A stretch of DNA of 33,879 nucleotides from JAIUNP01 sp020161975 (GCA_036745275.1 DAIOGK010000031.1:1-33879), one strand, 5' to 3'; shown: positions 21,168-29,278, numbered from the stretch's first letter. Program-made: numbers and translations. The notes: a model not told the origin generated them from the letters alone.

Positions 21168-22247
21168 TCATCCGCGCCCACCGATAAGCCGCGCCAGCGC
21201 CGGCTTGAACATGAACTCCAGCGCGCCGGCAAACAGGATCACCAGCCCCTGGATCACCACGATCATGTCCCGCGTGATCTTCGGCTTGTCGAACGCCAGT
21301 TCCGTACCGCCCTGATAGAGCACGCCGAACAGCAGCGCCGACAGAATGATGCCGACCGGATGCCCCCGCCCCATCAGCGCCACGGCAATGCCAACAAAGC
21401 CGTAACCGCCGGTAAAATCGTTGATCAGGCGATGCTGCACACCGAGAATCTCATTCGTCGCCATCAGCCCTGCGAGCGCACCGGAAATCGCCATGGCGAT
21501 GATGGTGATGCGCTCGGGCGATATTCCGCCATATCGCGCGGCGGTCGGGTTTGCGCCCACAGTGCGGATCGCATAGCCGAGCCGCGAACGATATATCAGG
21601 ATATAAACAAGTGCGGCGGCCAGCAGCGCCAGCACGAACGAGAGATTGAGCGGGGTTTTCGGCAGGCCGGGAATGAGCTCGTGGATGAACGGCAGCTTGC
21701 CGCCGGGGCCGAAGATCCGCGAGGATGGCTCCATCGATGTCGGCGGGCGGAAGACATCGACGAGCAGATAGACCAGCAGCGCCGAGGCGATGAAATTGAA
21801 CATGATCGTCGTGATGACGACATGGCTGCCGCGCCGCGCCTGAAGCCATCCGGGCACTGCCGCCCAGGCAGCGCCGAACAGGGCGGCACTGAGCACAGCA
21901 ATCGGCAGGGCGACGATGCCGGGCAGCGACCCCAGCGCCAGCGCGGCTACGCCGGCGCCAATGCCGCCCAGCATGGCCTGTCCCTCGCCGCCGATGTTGA
22001 AAAGACCCGCATGAAACGCCACGGCAACGGCCAGACCGGAAAAGATGAAGTTGGTGGTGTAATACAGGGTGAAGCCGATACCCTCGCCATGGCCGAGCGC
22101 GCCGGTCAGCAGGATGCGCGTTGCCTCCAGCGGATGCTCGCCGATGGCCAGCACGACGAGGCCGGCGACAAAGAACGCCACCAGCACGTTGATGACCGGC
22201 AGCAACGCAAGATCGGCCCAGCGGGGCAGGCTGACCGGCCGGCTCAT
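21168..22247 (-). CDS. Nucleoside ABC transporter permease (first permease)
   Basis: This 359-residue multi-pass membrane protein of the BPD_transp_2 family is the larger partner permease (NupP/BmpB-like). Hydrophobic segments alternate with conserved loops: LYYTTNFIFSGLAVAVAFHAGLFNIGGEGQ, WAAVPGWLQARRGSHVVITTIMFNFIA and RTVGANPTAARYGGIS as the ATPase-coupling loop. The start at 22247 overlaps the ATPase stop as ATGA, a typical coupled junction; a longer frame to 22343 only repeats ATPase sequence in another frame and is rejected. Confidence 0.93.
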   Translation of the reverse strand: MSRPVSLPRWADLALLPVINVLVAFFVAGLVVLAIGEHPLEATRILLTGALGHGEGIGFTLYYTTNFIFSGLAVAVAFHAGLFNIGGEGQAMLGGIGAGVAALALGSLPGIVALPIAVLSAALFGAAWAAVPGWLQARRGSHVVITTIMFNFIASALLVYLLVDVFRPPTSMEPSSRIFGPGGKLPFIHELIPGLPKTPLNLSFVLALLAAALVYILIYRSRLGYAIRTVGANPTAARYGGISPERITIIAMAISGALAGLMATNEILGVQHRLINDFTGGYGFVGIAVALMGRGHPVGIILSALLFGVLYQGGTELAFDKPKITRDMIVVIQGLVILFAGALEFMFKPALARLIGGRG

Positions 22248-23764
22248 GCCGCGCGCCCCTGATCGACGCCGGCCATCATCAGGCCGATCTCGTTGTGGTC
22301 GGTCTCGGCGGTCGCGCGCTCGCCCACCACGCGCCCGCCGCACATCACGATCAGCCGGTCGGAGAGCGCGAACAGTTCGTCGAGTTCAACGGAAACCAGC
22401 AAAATCGCCTTGCCGAGCGCCTTCTGTTTCAGGATTTCCTCGTGGATGAAGGCGATGGCGCCGATATCGACGCCCCGCGTCGGCTGGGCGACGATCAGCA
22501 CGGAAAACGCCGTTTCAATCTCGCGGGCAATGACGATCTTCTGCTGGTTGCCACCAGAGAAATTCGCGGTTTTCAGAAGCGGGTTCTGCGGGCGCACATC
22601 AAAGCGCGACATCTTGTCCGCCGTATCCGTCACGGTCGCGACGCGGTCGATCAGCGGCCCCGCGCCATATTTCGGCGCATCCTGCCGCCCGAGAATAGCA
22701 CTTTCATAGGCCGGAAAGGCGGTGACGAGCCCCATCCGATGACGGTCTTCCGGCACATGGGCCAGCCCCTGAAGGCGCGCTGCCGCCGCATCCCCCGTGA
22801 GTGGTTTGCCGGCGATGGTCACCTGGCCACGCGTCGGCGGAATGATACCGCTGATCGCCTCGATCAGTTCGGATTGCCCATTGCCCGATACCCCGGCGAT
22901 GCCGACGATCTCGCCGGCGCGGATCGAAAAACTCACATCATCGACCCGCACGACGCCGCGGCTGTCAGCGACGGTGACATGCGCCACTTCGAGCAGGGGC
23001 GCGCCCGGAGTGGCGCCTGTATGGGCCACCGGCTGTTGCACAGGCCGGCCCACCATGAGTTCGGCAAGTTCGGCCATCGAGGTCTCGGCGGTTTTCCGAT
23101 GGGCCACCATCTCGCCCCGGCGCATCACCGAGACATGATCGGTGATCGCCATGATTTCCTTCAGCTTGTGGGTGATGATCATCACCGTGCGGCCCTGCCT
23201 GCGCAATTCCTTCAACACCTCGAAAAGCTGTGTCGCTTCGGCCGGGGTCAGCACGCCGGTCGGCTCGTCGAGAATGAGGATGTTCGCGCCCCGGTAGAGC
23301 GCCTTGATGATCTCGACGCGTTGTTGCAGGCCGACGGAGAGTTCGCCGACAGTTGCATCGGGATCGACCACAAGACCATAGTCGCGACCAAGCCGGCGGA
23401 TTTCGGCATACGCGTGTTCCAGCGGCTTTTCGATCAGCGCTGCGCCTTCTGCGCCCAGCAGCACGTTTTCGGCCACCGTCATCGGCTCCACCAGCATGAA
23501 ATGCTGATGCACCATGCCGATGCCGAGCGCGATGGCATCGGCGGACGAGCGGATGCGAACCGGCGCGCCATTGACGCGGATCTCGCCCTTGTCCGCCTCG
23601 TAGAAGCCGTAGAGAATCGACATCAGCGTCGATTTTCCGGCACCGTTCTCGCCAATGATGCCGTGGATGGTGCCGGCTTCTATCCTGAGTGCGATATCCT
23701 TGTTGGCGTGCACCGCGCCAAAGCGCTTGTCGATGCCGATGAGTTCGATGGCAGGGTGGGTCAT
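22244..23764 (-). CDS. Nucleoside ABC transporter ATP-binding protein (two ATPase domains)
   Basis: The 506-residue ATPase carries two nucleotide-binding domains, as in NupO/BmpD-type and sugar importers. Domain 1 has Walker A GENGAGKST (38-46), signature LSVGLQQRVEI and Walker B ILILDEPTGVLTP. Domain 2 has the divergent Walker A GVSGNGQSEL, signature FSGGNQQKIVIARE and LIVAQPTRGVDIGA. The Gln in place of Glu in the second Walker B and the odd second P-loop are usual in this family, so only the first site is expected to be fully active. It overlaps the MBL-fold gene and the first permease by 4 nt each. Confidence 0.94.
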   Translation of the reverse strand: MTHPAIELIGIDKRFGAVHANKDIALRIEAGTIHGIIGENGAGKSTLMSILYGFYEADKGEIRVNGAPVRIRSSADAIALGIGMVHQHFMLVEPMTVAENVLLGAEGAALIEKPLEHAYAEIRRLGRDYGLVVDPDATVGELSVGLQQRVEIIKALYRGANILILDEPTGVLTPAEATQLFEVLKELRRQGRTVMIITHKLKEIMAITDHVSVMRRGEMVAHRKTAETSMAELAELMVGRPVQQPVAHTGATPGAPLLEVAHVTVADSRGVVRVDDVSFSIRAGEIVGIAGVSGNGQSELIEAISGIIPPTRGQVTIAGKPLTGDAAAARLQGLAHVPEDRHRMGLVTAFPAYESAILGRQDAPKYGAGPLIDRVATVTDTADKMSRFDVRPQNPLLKTANFSGGNQQKIVIAREIETAFSVLIVAQPTRGVDIGAIAFIHEEILKQKALGKAILLVSVELDELFALSDRLIVMCGGRVVGERATAETDHNEIGLMMAGVDQGRAA

Positions 23765-24501
23765 AGCATCACCGTCATGCCGTCATGGGCCTTTTCCGCA
23801 TTGGGCAGCGGGCCATCATGGCTCAGCATGTCCGGCCCCATATGCGTCAGGATCATCCGCCGAGCGGCAAGATCGGCCCGCCGTTCGGTCAGTTGCTTCA
23901 GATTGAGATGAACGGGGCTCGGGTAAAGGACCGTGCCGCATTCTGCAACCAGAACATCCGCCCCGCGCGCCAGTGGCAGCAGCCCTTCGGTCCAGGTGGT
24001 GTCACCTGTGACGGCCAGAACCTTGCCGCCATGGCTGATACGATAGCCCTGGCAGGGCCCCGCGGCCTCATCATGCACCATCGGGAATGCCTCGACCGCG
24101 AATGCGCCGAGTTGCACGGGCGGGCCCGGCGCCACGCTTTGATAACGAATATCGAACGGCTTGGGCCTTTCGGCAAAGCCGGGGTAGGTCGCCTCCATCA
24201 GCGCCCGGACGCGCGCCGCAACATCGCCCCCGCCGGCGATGGTCAGCGGCGTCTTGCGTTGCGAGACAAAGAGCGCGTCGAGAATGAAGAACGGCAGGCC
24301 CGCGAAATGGTCGCCATGGTAATGCGTGAAGAGAATCGTGGCGATCGTCCGACGGTCGATGCCGGCGCGTTGCAGCGCCAGCATGGCCGAGCCGCCGAGG
24401 TCGACCAGCATGGCCTCACGCCCCGCGCGGAGCATCATGCAGGAGTGATAACGCCCGCCCGCTGCGAAGGCATCGCCTGTGCCGATGAAGGTCAGTTGCA
24501 T
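23761..24501 (-). CDS. MBL-fold metal-dependent hydrolase (RNase Z-like) within the nucleoside operon
   Basis: The 246-residue protein begins MQLTFIGTGDAFAAGGRYHS, typical of the RNase Z / phosphodiesterase branch of metallo-beta-lactamases. The metal motif H60-x-H62-x-D64-H65 is intact in FTHYHGDHFAGLP. Further ligands are likely in PMVHDE, the Asp of AVTGDTTWT and the His of LTHMGPD. No tRNase Z exosite arm is seen, so a small phosphodiesterase, for instance on cyclic or oligo-nucleotides, fits the context better than tRNA processing. That function is inferred. It lies between the BMP gene and the ATPase, with a 4-nt overlap into the latter. ATG 24501 is chosen from the family N-terminus. 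Confidence 0.87.
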   Translation of the reverse strand: MQLTFIGTGDAFAAGGRYHSCMMLRAGREAMLVDLGGSAMLALQRAGIDRRTIATILFTHYHGDHFAGLPFFILDALFVSQRKTPLTIAGGGDVAARVRALMEATYPGFAERPKPFDIRYQSVAPGPPVQLGAFAVEAFPMVHDEAAGPCQGYRISHGGKVLAVTGDTTWTEGLLPLARGADVLVAECGTVLYPSPVHLNLKQLTERRADLAARRMILTHMGPDMLSHDGPLPNAEKAHDGMTVML

Positions 24502-24517
24502 GGTGTCCCGCTCGTCA

Positions 24518-24542
24518 CTCCGGGGCACGAGCGGCCCCGGAG
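24518..24542 (-). promoter_or_regulatory. Stem-loop between the binding-protein gene and the rest of the operon
   Basis: A perfect 9-bp stem, CTCCGGGGC with GCCCCGGAG, closes a 7-nt loop, 22 bp after the BMP stop and 16 bp before the MBL start. No U-tract follows on the minus strand. Such hairpins often protect the mRNA 3' end of the abundant binding protein or partly stop transcription, giving more binding protein than membrane parts. This role is inferred. Confidence 0.5.
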
Positions 24543-24564
24543 ACGCAAGTTTACGCCAAAAGCC

Positions 24565-25566
24565 TCACTGCACTGGGCACTTCTGGTCGGCCATATAGTC
24601 GTGCACCTTCACCGTGCCGGCCTTGATATCGGCTTCGGCCTTGTCCACGGCGGCCTTCATGTCGGCGGTCACGAGCGCCTTGTTGTTGTCGTCGAGCGCA
24701 TAGCCGACACCGCCCTCGGCAAGGCCGAGCACGGTGACGCCGGGCTTCCAGGTGCCATTGTTGGCCTGCGTCAGCGTGTTTTCCACGGCCACCTCGACGC
24801 GCTTGAGCATGGAGGTGAGCACCTTGCCCGGATAGAGGCCGTTCTGGTTGGAATCGACGCCGATGCCGAGCTTGCCCGCATCCGCCGCCGCGCGCAGTAC
24901 GCCGATGCCGGTGCCGCCCGCCGCGTGGTAGATCACGTCTGCGCCGCGATCAATCTGGCTCTTGGCAAGTTCACCGCCCTTCACGGGGTCGTTGAAGGCC
25001 GCGCCCGTGGTGCCGGTCATGTTCTGGAAGACCTCGGCATTCGGATTGCCGGCCTTGACACCCTGTACATAGCCGCAGGCGAACTTGCGGATCAGCGGAA
25101 TATCCATACCGCCGACGAAGCCGACCTTGCCGGACTTCGAGGCCTTGGCGGCCATCAGCCCGACGAGATAGCTGCCCTCGTGCTCCTTGAAGACGATGGA
25201 CTGCACATTCGGAAGATCAACCACGAAATCGATAATGGTGAAGCGGGTTTTCGGGAACTGCTCGGCCACTTTCTTCAGCGCCGAACCGTTGGAAAAACCG
25301 GTGGCCACAATCGGGTCCTGCCCGTCGCGGGCAAAGCGGGTCAGCGCCTGTTCACGCTGCGCGTCGTTGGTGATCTCGAACTCGCGATAGGCGATGCCGG
25401 TCTTCTTCTTGAAGGCTTCGGCGCCGTTGTAGGAGGCCTCGTTGAAGGATTTGTCGAACTTGCCGCCGACATCGAAGGTCACGGCAGGCTTGATCGGGGT
25501 CTGCGCCAGCGCAGAGCCGGCAAGCAGTGCCAACGCGGTCATGGTGGCGGCAACGCGGATAGTCAT
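24565..25566 (-). CDS. BMP-family nucleoside-binding lipoprotein or periplasmic protein
   Basis: This 333-residue solute-binding protein of the Bmp/PnrA family delivers nucleosides to the ABC permeases. Residues 1-23 are a signal peptide (MTIRVAATMTALALLAGSALAQ) without a lipobox Cys, so it is a soluble periplasmic protein. Family blocks are FDVGGKFDKSFNEASYNGAEAF, PIVATGFSNGSALKKVAEQFP, GYVQGVKAGNP, DVIYHAAGGTGIGVLRAA and VGYALDDNN. The ATG at 25566 has AGGGAG 6 nt upstream; an in-frame start at 25602 would add 12 residues before the signal peptide. A short inverted repeat (GTTCA-N4-TGAAC, 25597-25610) lies just upstream. Confidence 0.94.
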   Translation of the reverse strand: MTIRVAATMTALALLAGSALAQTPIKPAVTFDVGGKFDKSFNEASYNGAEAFKKKTGIAYREFEITNDAQREQALTRFARDGQDPIVATGFSNGSALKKVAEQFPKTRFTIIDFVVDLPNVQSIVFKEHEGSYLVGLMAAKASKSGKVGFVGGMDIPLIRKFACGYVQGVKAGNPNAEVFQNMTGTTGAAFNDPVKGGELAKSQIDRGADVIYHAAGGTGIGVLRAAADAGKLGIGVDSNQNGLYPGKVLTSMLKRVEVAVENTLTQANNGTWKPGVTVLGLAEGGVGYALDDNNKALVTADMKAAVDKAEADIKAGTVKVHDYMADQKCPVQ

Positions 25567-25632
25567 GGTGTTCTCCCTCTGAACGCACCATATGCGGTTC
25601 ATGGGTGAACAATGGCAGGACAGCGGAAAGAG

Positions 25633-26751
25633 TCAAAGGGGCTTTGCTGTTCTCCTGTGTGCAGAGAAAGCTCCCCCCGTCAAAGGTTCGGACACCCCCG
25701 TGGTCGAGGGCAGTGACAGCGGCAGTCCCCGCACGGACCGCACCGCGAGCCAGCCGAAGCATTGCGCTTCCAGCGCATCGCCGTTCCAGCCCACGCTGTC
25801 CACCGGATCGACAGGAACCCCGAATCGCGCCTGGAACCGGGTCATGAAACTTGCGTTCAGCCGCCCGCCGCCCGTCACCAGCCAGCGCGCGGGCGGACGG
25901 GGCAGGTGGGGCAGGATCGCCGCCGTCGCTTCCACCGTGAAAGCCGTCAGCGTTGCCGCGCCATCGGCGTCCGAAAGCCCATCCACGGCTTGGGCGCGGC
26001 GATGGAACTCGTTGCGGTCCAGCGACTTCGGCGGCGGCGCAGCAAAGAATGGGTTGTCCATCAGTGTGCGGAGAACCTCCTCGTCCACCCGCCCGCTTGC
26101 TGCCAGTGCGCCATCCCGGTCGAAGGCCTCGCCGCGCCGTTTCAGCATGAAGTCGTCAATCAGCGCGCTCCCAGGGCCGGTGTCGCAGGCCAGAACCGTG
26201 TCGCCATCGACAAAGGTGATGTTGGCAACCCCGCCGAGATTGAGCACGGCGACGGGGCCTGTGATGCCCCCCGCCCGCACCAGCGCTTGATGGTAGAGCG
26301 GCACCAGCGGCGCGCCCTGTCCGCCCGCTGCGACATCATTATGGCGGAAGCGATTGACCACATCGATGCCAAGTCGGTCTGCCACCCGCTGCCCCAACCC
26401 CAATTGCCGCGTGAAGCGCCGCTGCGGTGCGTGGAACACCGTCTGCCCATGCAGGCCGACAAGGTCGATGGCGCTGGCCGCCAGCCCCTCGTCCTGAAGA
26501 AATTGCGCAGCCGCATCGGCATGGGCATCGCTGACCTCACGCTCAAGGGCGTCGAGATTGCCGTGCTCGGCCTGCGACGGATCGGCGATGACGGCGAGGA
26601 GGGCACGGCGCAGCGCCGGCGGCATGGGATAGGCACGGAAACCGCCGGTGGTTATCCTGTCCGCGCCATCCGTCGTCACCAACGCGACATCAATGGCATC
26701 CATCGAGGTGCCGGACATGATTCCGATGGCGGTATTCATGGCTATATCCAT
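25633..26751 (-). CDS. anmK: Anhydro-N-acetylmuramic acid kinase
   Basis: AnmK opens and phosphorylates anhydroMurNAc to MurNAc 6-phosphate in peptidoglycan recycling. The 372-residue ASKHA-fold kinase shows the phosphate loop GIMSGTSMDAIDVAL at the N-terminus, GLHGQTVFHAP, VVNRFRHNDVAAGGQGAPLVPLYH, VLNLGGVANITF and the CDTGPGSALIDDFM block; the C-terminus has LVTGGGRLN. The start at 26751 has GAGG 6 nt upstream; a second ATG four codons in is possible. It lies 66 bp upstream of the BMP gene on the same strand and could be the first gene of the operon or have its own transcript. Confidence 0.95.
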   Translation of the reverse strand: MDIAMNTAIGIMSGTSMDAIDVALVTTDGADRITTGGFRAYPMPPALRRALLAVIADPSQAEHGNLDALEREVSDAHADAAAQFLQDEGLAASAIDLVGLHGQTVFHAPQRRFTRQLGLGQRVADRLGIDVVNRFRHNDVAAGGQGAPLVPLYHQALVRAGGITGPVAVLNLGGVANITFVDGDTVLACDTGPGSALIDDFMLKRRGEAFDRDGALAASGRVDEEVLRTLMDNPFFAAPPPKSLDRNEFHRRAQAVDGLSDADGAATLTAFTVEATAAILPHLPRPPARWLVTGGGRLNASFMTRFQARFGVPVDPVDSVGWNGDALEAQCFGWLAVRSVRGLPLSLPSTTGVSEPLTGGAFSAHRRTAKPL

Positions 26752-26804
26752 CCTCTACCTCGATTCCCGGGCAAGATTATGCCGGATCGGGAGTTCACAG
26801 GATA

Positions 26805-26818
26805 TTTCAGCGCTGAAA
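26805..26818. promoter_or_regulatory. 14-bp perfect palindrome, candidate operator
   Basis: TTTCAGCGCTGAAA is a perfect palindrome in the 141-bp gap between the divergent anmK and deoB genes. Its centre (AGCGCT) and size resemble LacI-family operators. Its position, about 54 bp from the anmK start and 75 bp from the deoB start, would let one regulator control both directions. The palindrome is seen directly; the regulator is unknown, and no regulator gene lies in the window. Confidence 0.5.
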
Positions 26819-26839
26819 AAACGTGTTGTCGTCCAGTCT

Positions 26840-26851
26840 CGACACATGTCG
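26840..26851. promoter_or_regulatory. Second small inverted repeat upstream of deoB
   Basis: CGACA-ca-TGTCG is an interrupted 5+5 inverted repeat 41 bp upstream of the deoB start. It may be a second operator, but short GC-rich repeats like this are expected by chance, so confidence is low. Confidence 0.2.
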
Positions 26852-26892
26852 CGAACAGGGCAAAGGTCTGGCTCCTGAAAACCGGAGGTTCA

Positions 26893-28110
26893 ATGCCCCG
26901 CACTCTTGTTATTGTGCTCGATTCTGTTGGCATCGGCGGCGCGCCGGACGCGGCGGCCTATAACGATTCCGGCGCCGATACGCTTGGGCATATCGCGGAA
27001 GCCTGCGCCGAAGGGCGGGGCGACCGCGCGGGTCTGCGCAGCGGGCCGCTCAGCTTGCCGCATCTTGTGGCTACCGGACTTGGCGTTGCCAGCCGCAGCG
27101 CGACCGGTCGCGTGCCGCCGGGGCTTGACGGGCCGCACCGGACGGGGCTCGCCGGGTCGGCCATCGAAACCTCGAAGGGCAAGGATACGCCGTCCGGCCA
27201 TTGGGAAATTGCCGGTGTGCCCGTCACGTTTGACTGGGGCTATTTCCCGGAAACGGTGCCTGCCTTCCCGGCGCCGCTGATTGCGGATTTCCTGAAGGAA
27301 AGCGGTCTTGGCGGCACGTTGGCCAATTGCCATGCCTCAGGCACGGAAGTGATCGAGGACTTTGGCGAGGAACATCTGAAAACAGGCTGGCCGATCCTCT
27401 ACACCTCGGTTGATTCCGTGCTTCAGGTCGCCGCGCACGAAGAGGCGTTCGGGCTGGAGCGGCTTTACGAGATATGCCGCATCCTGCGCCGGCTCACCCT
27501 GCCGCTCAACATCGGTCGGGTGATCGCCCGGCCATTCTTGGGCGCGCGGCGCGGGGATTTCCGGCGCACGCCGAACCGCAAGGATTGGGCCATCGAGCCT
27601 GCCGGCGAAACGCTGTTCGACAGGCTGGACGCGGCAGGCCGGCAGGTTGTTTCGGTCGGCAAGACCGGCGACATCTTCGCCCATCGCGCCACGGGTCGCG
27701 AGGTGAAGGGGGCAGGCAACATGGCCAATCTCGATCTGGCGCTTGCCGAGTTTGCAAAACTTCCCGATGGCGGGCTGATCTTCGCCAATCTCGTCGATTT
27801 CGACAGCGAATACGGCCACCGGCGCGATGTGCCGGGCTATGCCGCCTGTCTCGAACAGTTCGATGCGCGGATGCCGGAGATCATCGCCGCACTGAAGCCG
27901 GGCGACCTCTGCCTTATCACTGCCGATCACGGCAATGATCCGACCTGGCGGGGCACGGACCACACGCGGGAACAGGTGCCGGTGCTGATGTTCGGCCCTG
28001 GCCTTGCGGCGCGCGCTGTTGGCCAGCGCGCTAGCTTTGCCGATATGGCCCAGAGCGTGCTTGTCCATCAGGGCCTGCCGCCCGGCCCCTGCGGAACCTC
28101 GTTGCTGTGA
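26893..28110 (+). CDS. deoB: Phosphopentomutase
   Basis: DeoB interconverts (deoxy)ribose 1-phosphate and 5-phosphate, linking the phosphorylases to DeoC and the pentose phosphate pathway. The 405 residues match the family. Metal and phosphate residues are visible in VIVLDSVGIGGAPDA (first Asp), KDTPSGHWEIAG (the phosphothreonine region), VDFDSEYGHRRD and ITADHGNDPTWRGTDHTRE. ATG 26893 has GGAGG 4 nt upstream and the conserved N-terminus MPRTLVIVLDSVG. The frame stays open another 377 codons upstream, antisense to anmK; this is rejected as non-coding. It is divergent from anmK and coupled to the TrpF-like gene by a GTGA overlap. Confidence 0.96.
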   Translation: MPRTLVIVLDSVGIGGAPDAAAYNDSGADTLGHIAEACAEGRGDRAGLRSGPLSLPHLVATGLGVASRSATGRVPPGLDGPHRTGLAGSAIETSKGKDTPSGHWEIAGVPVTFDWGYFPETVPAFPAPLIADFLKESGLGGTLANCHASGTEVIEDFGEEHLKTGWPILYTSVDSVLQVAAHEEAFGLERLYEICRILRRLTLPLNIGRVIARPFLGARRGDFRRTPNRKDWAIEPAGETLFDRLDAAGRQVVSVGKTGDIFAHRATGREVKGAGNMANLDLALAEFAKLPDGGLIFANLVDFDSEYGHRRDVPGYAACLEQFDARMPEIIAALKPGDLCLITADHGNDPTWRGTDHTREQVPVLMFGPGLAARAVGQRASFADMAQSVLVHQGLPPGPCGTSLL

Positions 28111-28751
28111 GAACGCGCCTGAAAGTCTGCTGCATTGCTTCCCGCGAGGAGGCTCGACTGGCGATTGCCCATGGCGCGGACGCGCTGGGCTTTGTGGGGC
28201 CGATGCCCTCCGGCCCCGGTCCGCAACCGGTGGCGCTGACAGCCTCAATCGTTCTGGATGTGCCGCCGCCCGTGGCTTCTGTTTTCCTCACGAGCCAGAC
28301 CGATGCCGAGGGCATTCTGGCCGAAGCGCTGGCAAGTGGCGCCAATACCGTTCAGATTGTCAATCACGTTGATCCTGCACACTATGCCGCGCTGAGGCGG
28401 ATGCCGCAGCTGCGTTTCCTTCAGGTGGTGCACGTGGAGGATCGCGGCGCCATCACACTCGCGAAGGATTATGCGAAGGTCGCCGATGCCATCCTGCTTG
28501 ATTCCGGCCACGTGTCGTTGCCGGTGCCGGAACTGGGCGGTACGGGCCGCGTACACGATTGGTCGATCAGCGCCGAGATCGTCCGCCAGCTTGAAAAACC
28601 GGTGTTTCTCGCCGGCGGTCTCAATCCCGGCAATGTCGCCCGCGCCATCGCCGAGGTTCGCCCGTTCGGGCTGGATCTGTGTTCCGGTGTCCGGACAGAC
28701 GGCAAGCTGGATGGTGCCAAGCTTGCCGCCTTCGTCGCCGCGATGGGCTGA
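28107..28751 (+). CDS. TrpF-like (phosphoribosylanthranilate isomerase family) paralog
   Basis: The 214-residue TIM-barrel protein resembles TrpF. RLKVCCIAS corresponds to the KICGIT motif with the catalytic Cys, ILLDSG holds the catalytic Asp, and LGGTGRVHDW, FLAGGLNPGNV and LDLCSGVRTDGKLD correspond to the phosphate sites. The loop that normally reads FxxxSxR is GFVGPMPSGPGPQ here, with no Arg to hold the anthranilate carboxylate. GI of the first motif has become CI, and SSGVE has become CSGVR. These changes and the location behind deoB, away from any trp gene, suggest a different sugar-phosphate isomerase or aldose substrate. The start is GTG at 28107, overlapping the deoB stop. Its stop abuts the convergent gloA stop with no gap. 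Confidence 0.82.
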   Translation: MRTRLKVCCIASREEARLAIAHGADALGFVGPMPSGPGPQPVALTASIVLDVPPPVASVFLTSQTDAEGILAEALASGANTVQIVNHVDPAHYAALRRMPQLRFLQVVHVEDRGAITLAKDYAKVADAILLDSGHVSLPVPELGGTGRVHDWSISAEIVRQLEKPVFLAGGLNPGNVARAIAEVRPFGLDLCSGVRTDGKLDGAKLAAFVAAMG

Positions 28752-29192
28752 TTACCACCATCCGGTGTTGGGCATGGAGAGCCACGGTTCCTGCGGTGTC
28801 AGCGCTTCGCCCTTCTGGATGAGTTCGATGGAAATGTCGTCCGGCGAACGGACAAAGGCCATGCGTCCGTCACGCGGCGGGCGGTGGATGGTGACGCCCG
28901 CATTCATCAGCGCGGAACAGAGCGCGTGGATGTCATCGACCCGGAAGGCGAGATGCCCAAACGCCCGTCCGATGCCGTATTCTTCGGGGTCCCAGTTATA
29001 GGTGAGTTCGATCTCTGGCCAGCGCTGCTCTTCGGCAATGGCGAATTGCTCGGGCGCAGCAAGGAAGATCAGCGTGAAGCGGCCCTTCTCATTCTCGATT
29101 CGCCGCGTCTCCTTGAGGCCGAGCAGCGTGCAATAGAAGTGAAGCGACTTGTCGATGTCGCGGATGCGGACCATTGTATGGGCAAAATGCAT
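28752..29192 (-). CDS. gloA: Lactoylglutathione lyase (glyoxalase I)
   Basis: GloA converts the methylglyoxal-glutathione hemithioacetal to S-lactoylglutathione. The 146-residue protein has two VOC-fold modules with the metal ligands in place: His5 (MHFAHTMVR), Glu62 (IELTYNW), His80 (FGHLAFRV) and Glu123 (SIELIQKG). The glutathione-site segment NEKGRFTLIF is also present. It is a single gene on the minus strand, ending head-on against the TrpF-like gene. The C-terminal tail ending in NTGWW is slightly longer than usual and its role is unclear. Confidence 0.93.
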   Translation of the reverse strand: MHFAHTMVRIRDIDKSLHFYCTLLGLKETRRIENEKGRFTLIFLAAPEQFAIAEEQRWPEIELTYNWDPEEYGIGRAFGHLAFRVDDIHALCSALMNAGVTIHRPPRDGRMAFVRSPDDISIELIQKGEALTPQEPWLSMPNTGWW

Positions 29193-29222
29193 GGCAGGCT
29201 CCGTTCGGGGATGTCAGGCAAG

Positions 29223-29278
29223 TCTAGAGCATTTTCGAGCGAAGTGGACTCCGCTTCGCGTAAAGAAAATGCGATGAA
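29223..29278. repeat. Intergenic palindromic repeat of rhizobial type
   Basis: Two nested inverted repeats form a long imperfect hairpin: outer arms GCATTTTC (29229-29236) and GAAAATGC (29265-29272), inner arms GCGAAGTGG (29239-29247) and CCGCTTCGC (29251-29259) around a 3-nt loop. The sequence closely resembles the short dispersed palindromes (RIME-like) that I know from Rhizobium and Mesorhizobium intergenic regions. It lies between the divergent gloA and asparaginase genes. Only one copy was noticed in this window. Confidence 0.65.

Noticed and set aside
23785..25608. 607-codon open frame antisense to the MBL and BMP genes
   Set aside because: It has no recognisable domain and crosses two well supported genes; an artefact of high GC.
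25762..26892. A 377-codon in-frame extension upstream of deoB
   Set aside because: It lies antisense to the clear anmK gene, has no family match, and deoB has a good ribosome site and conserved N-terminus at 26893.
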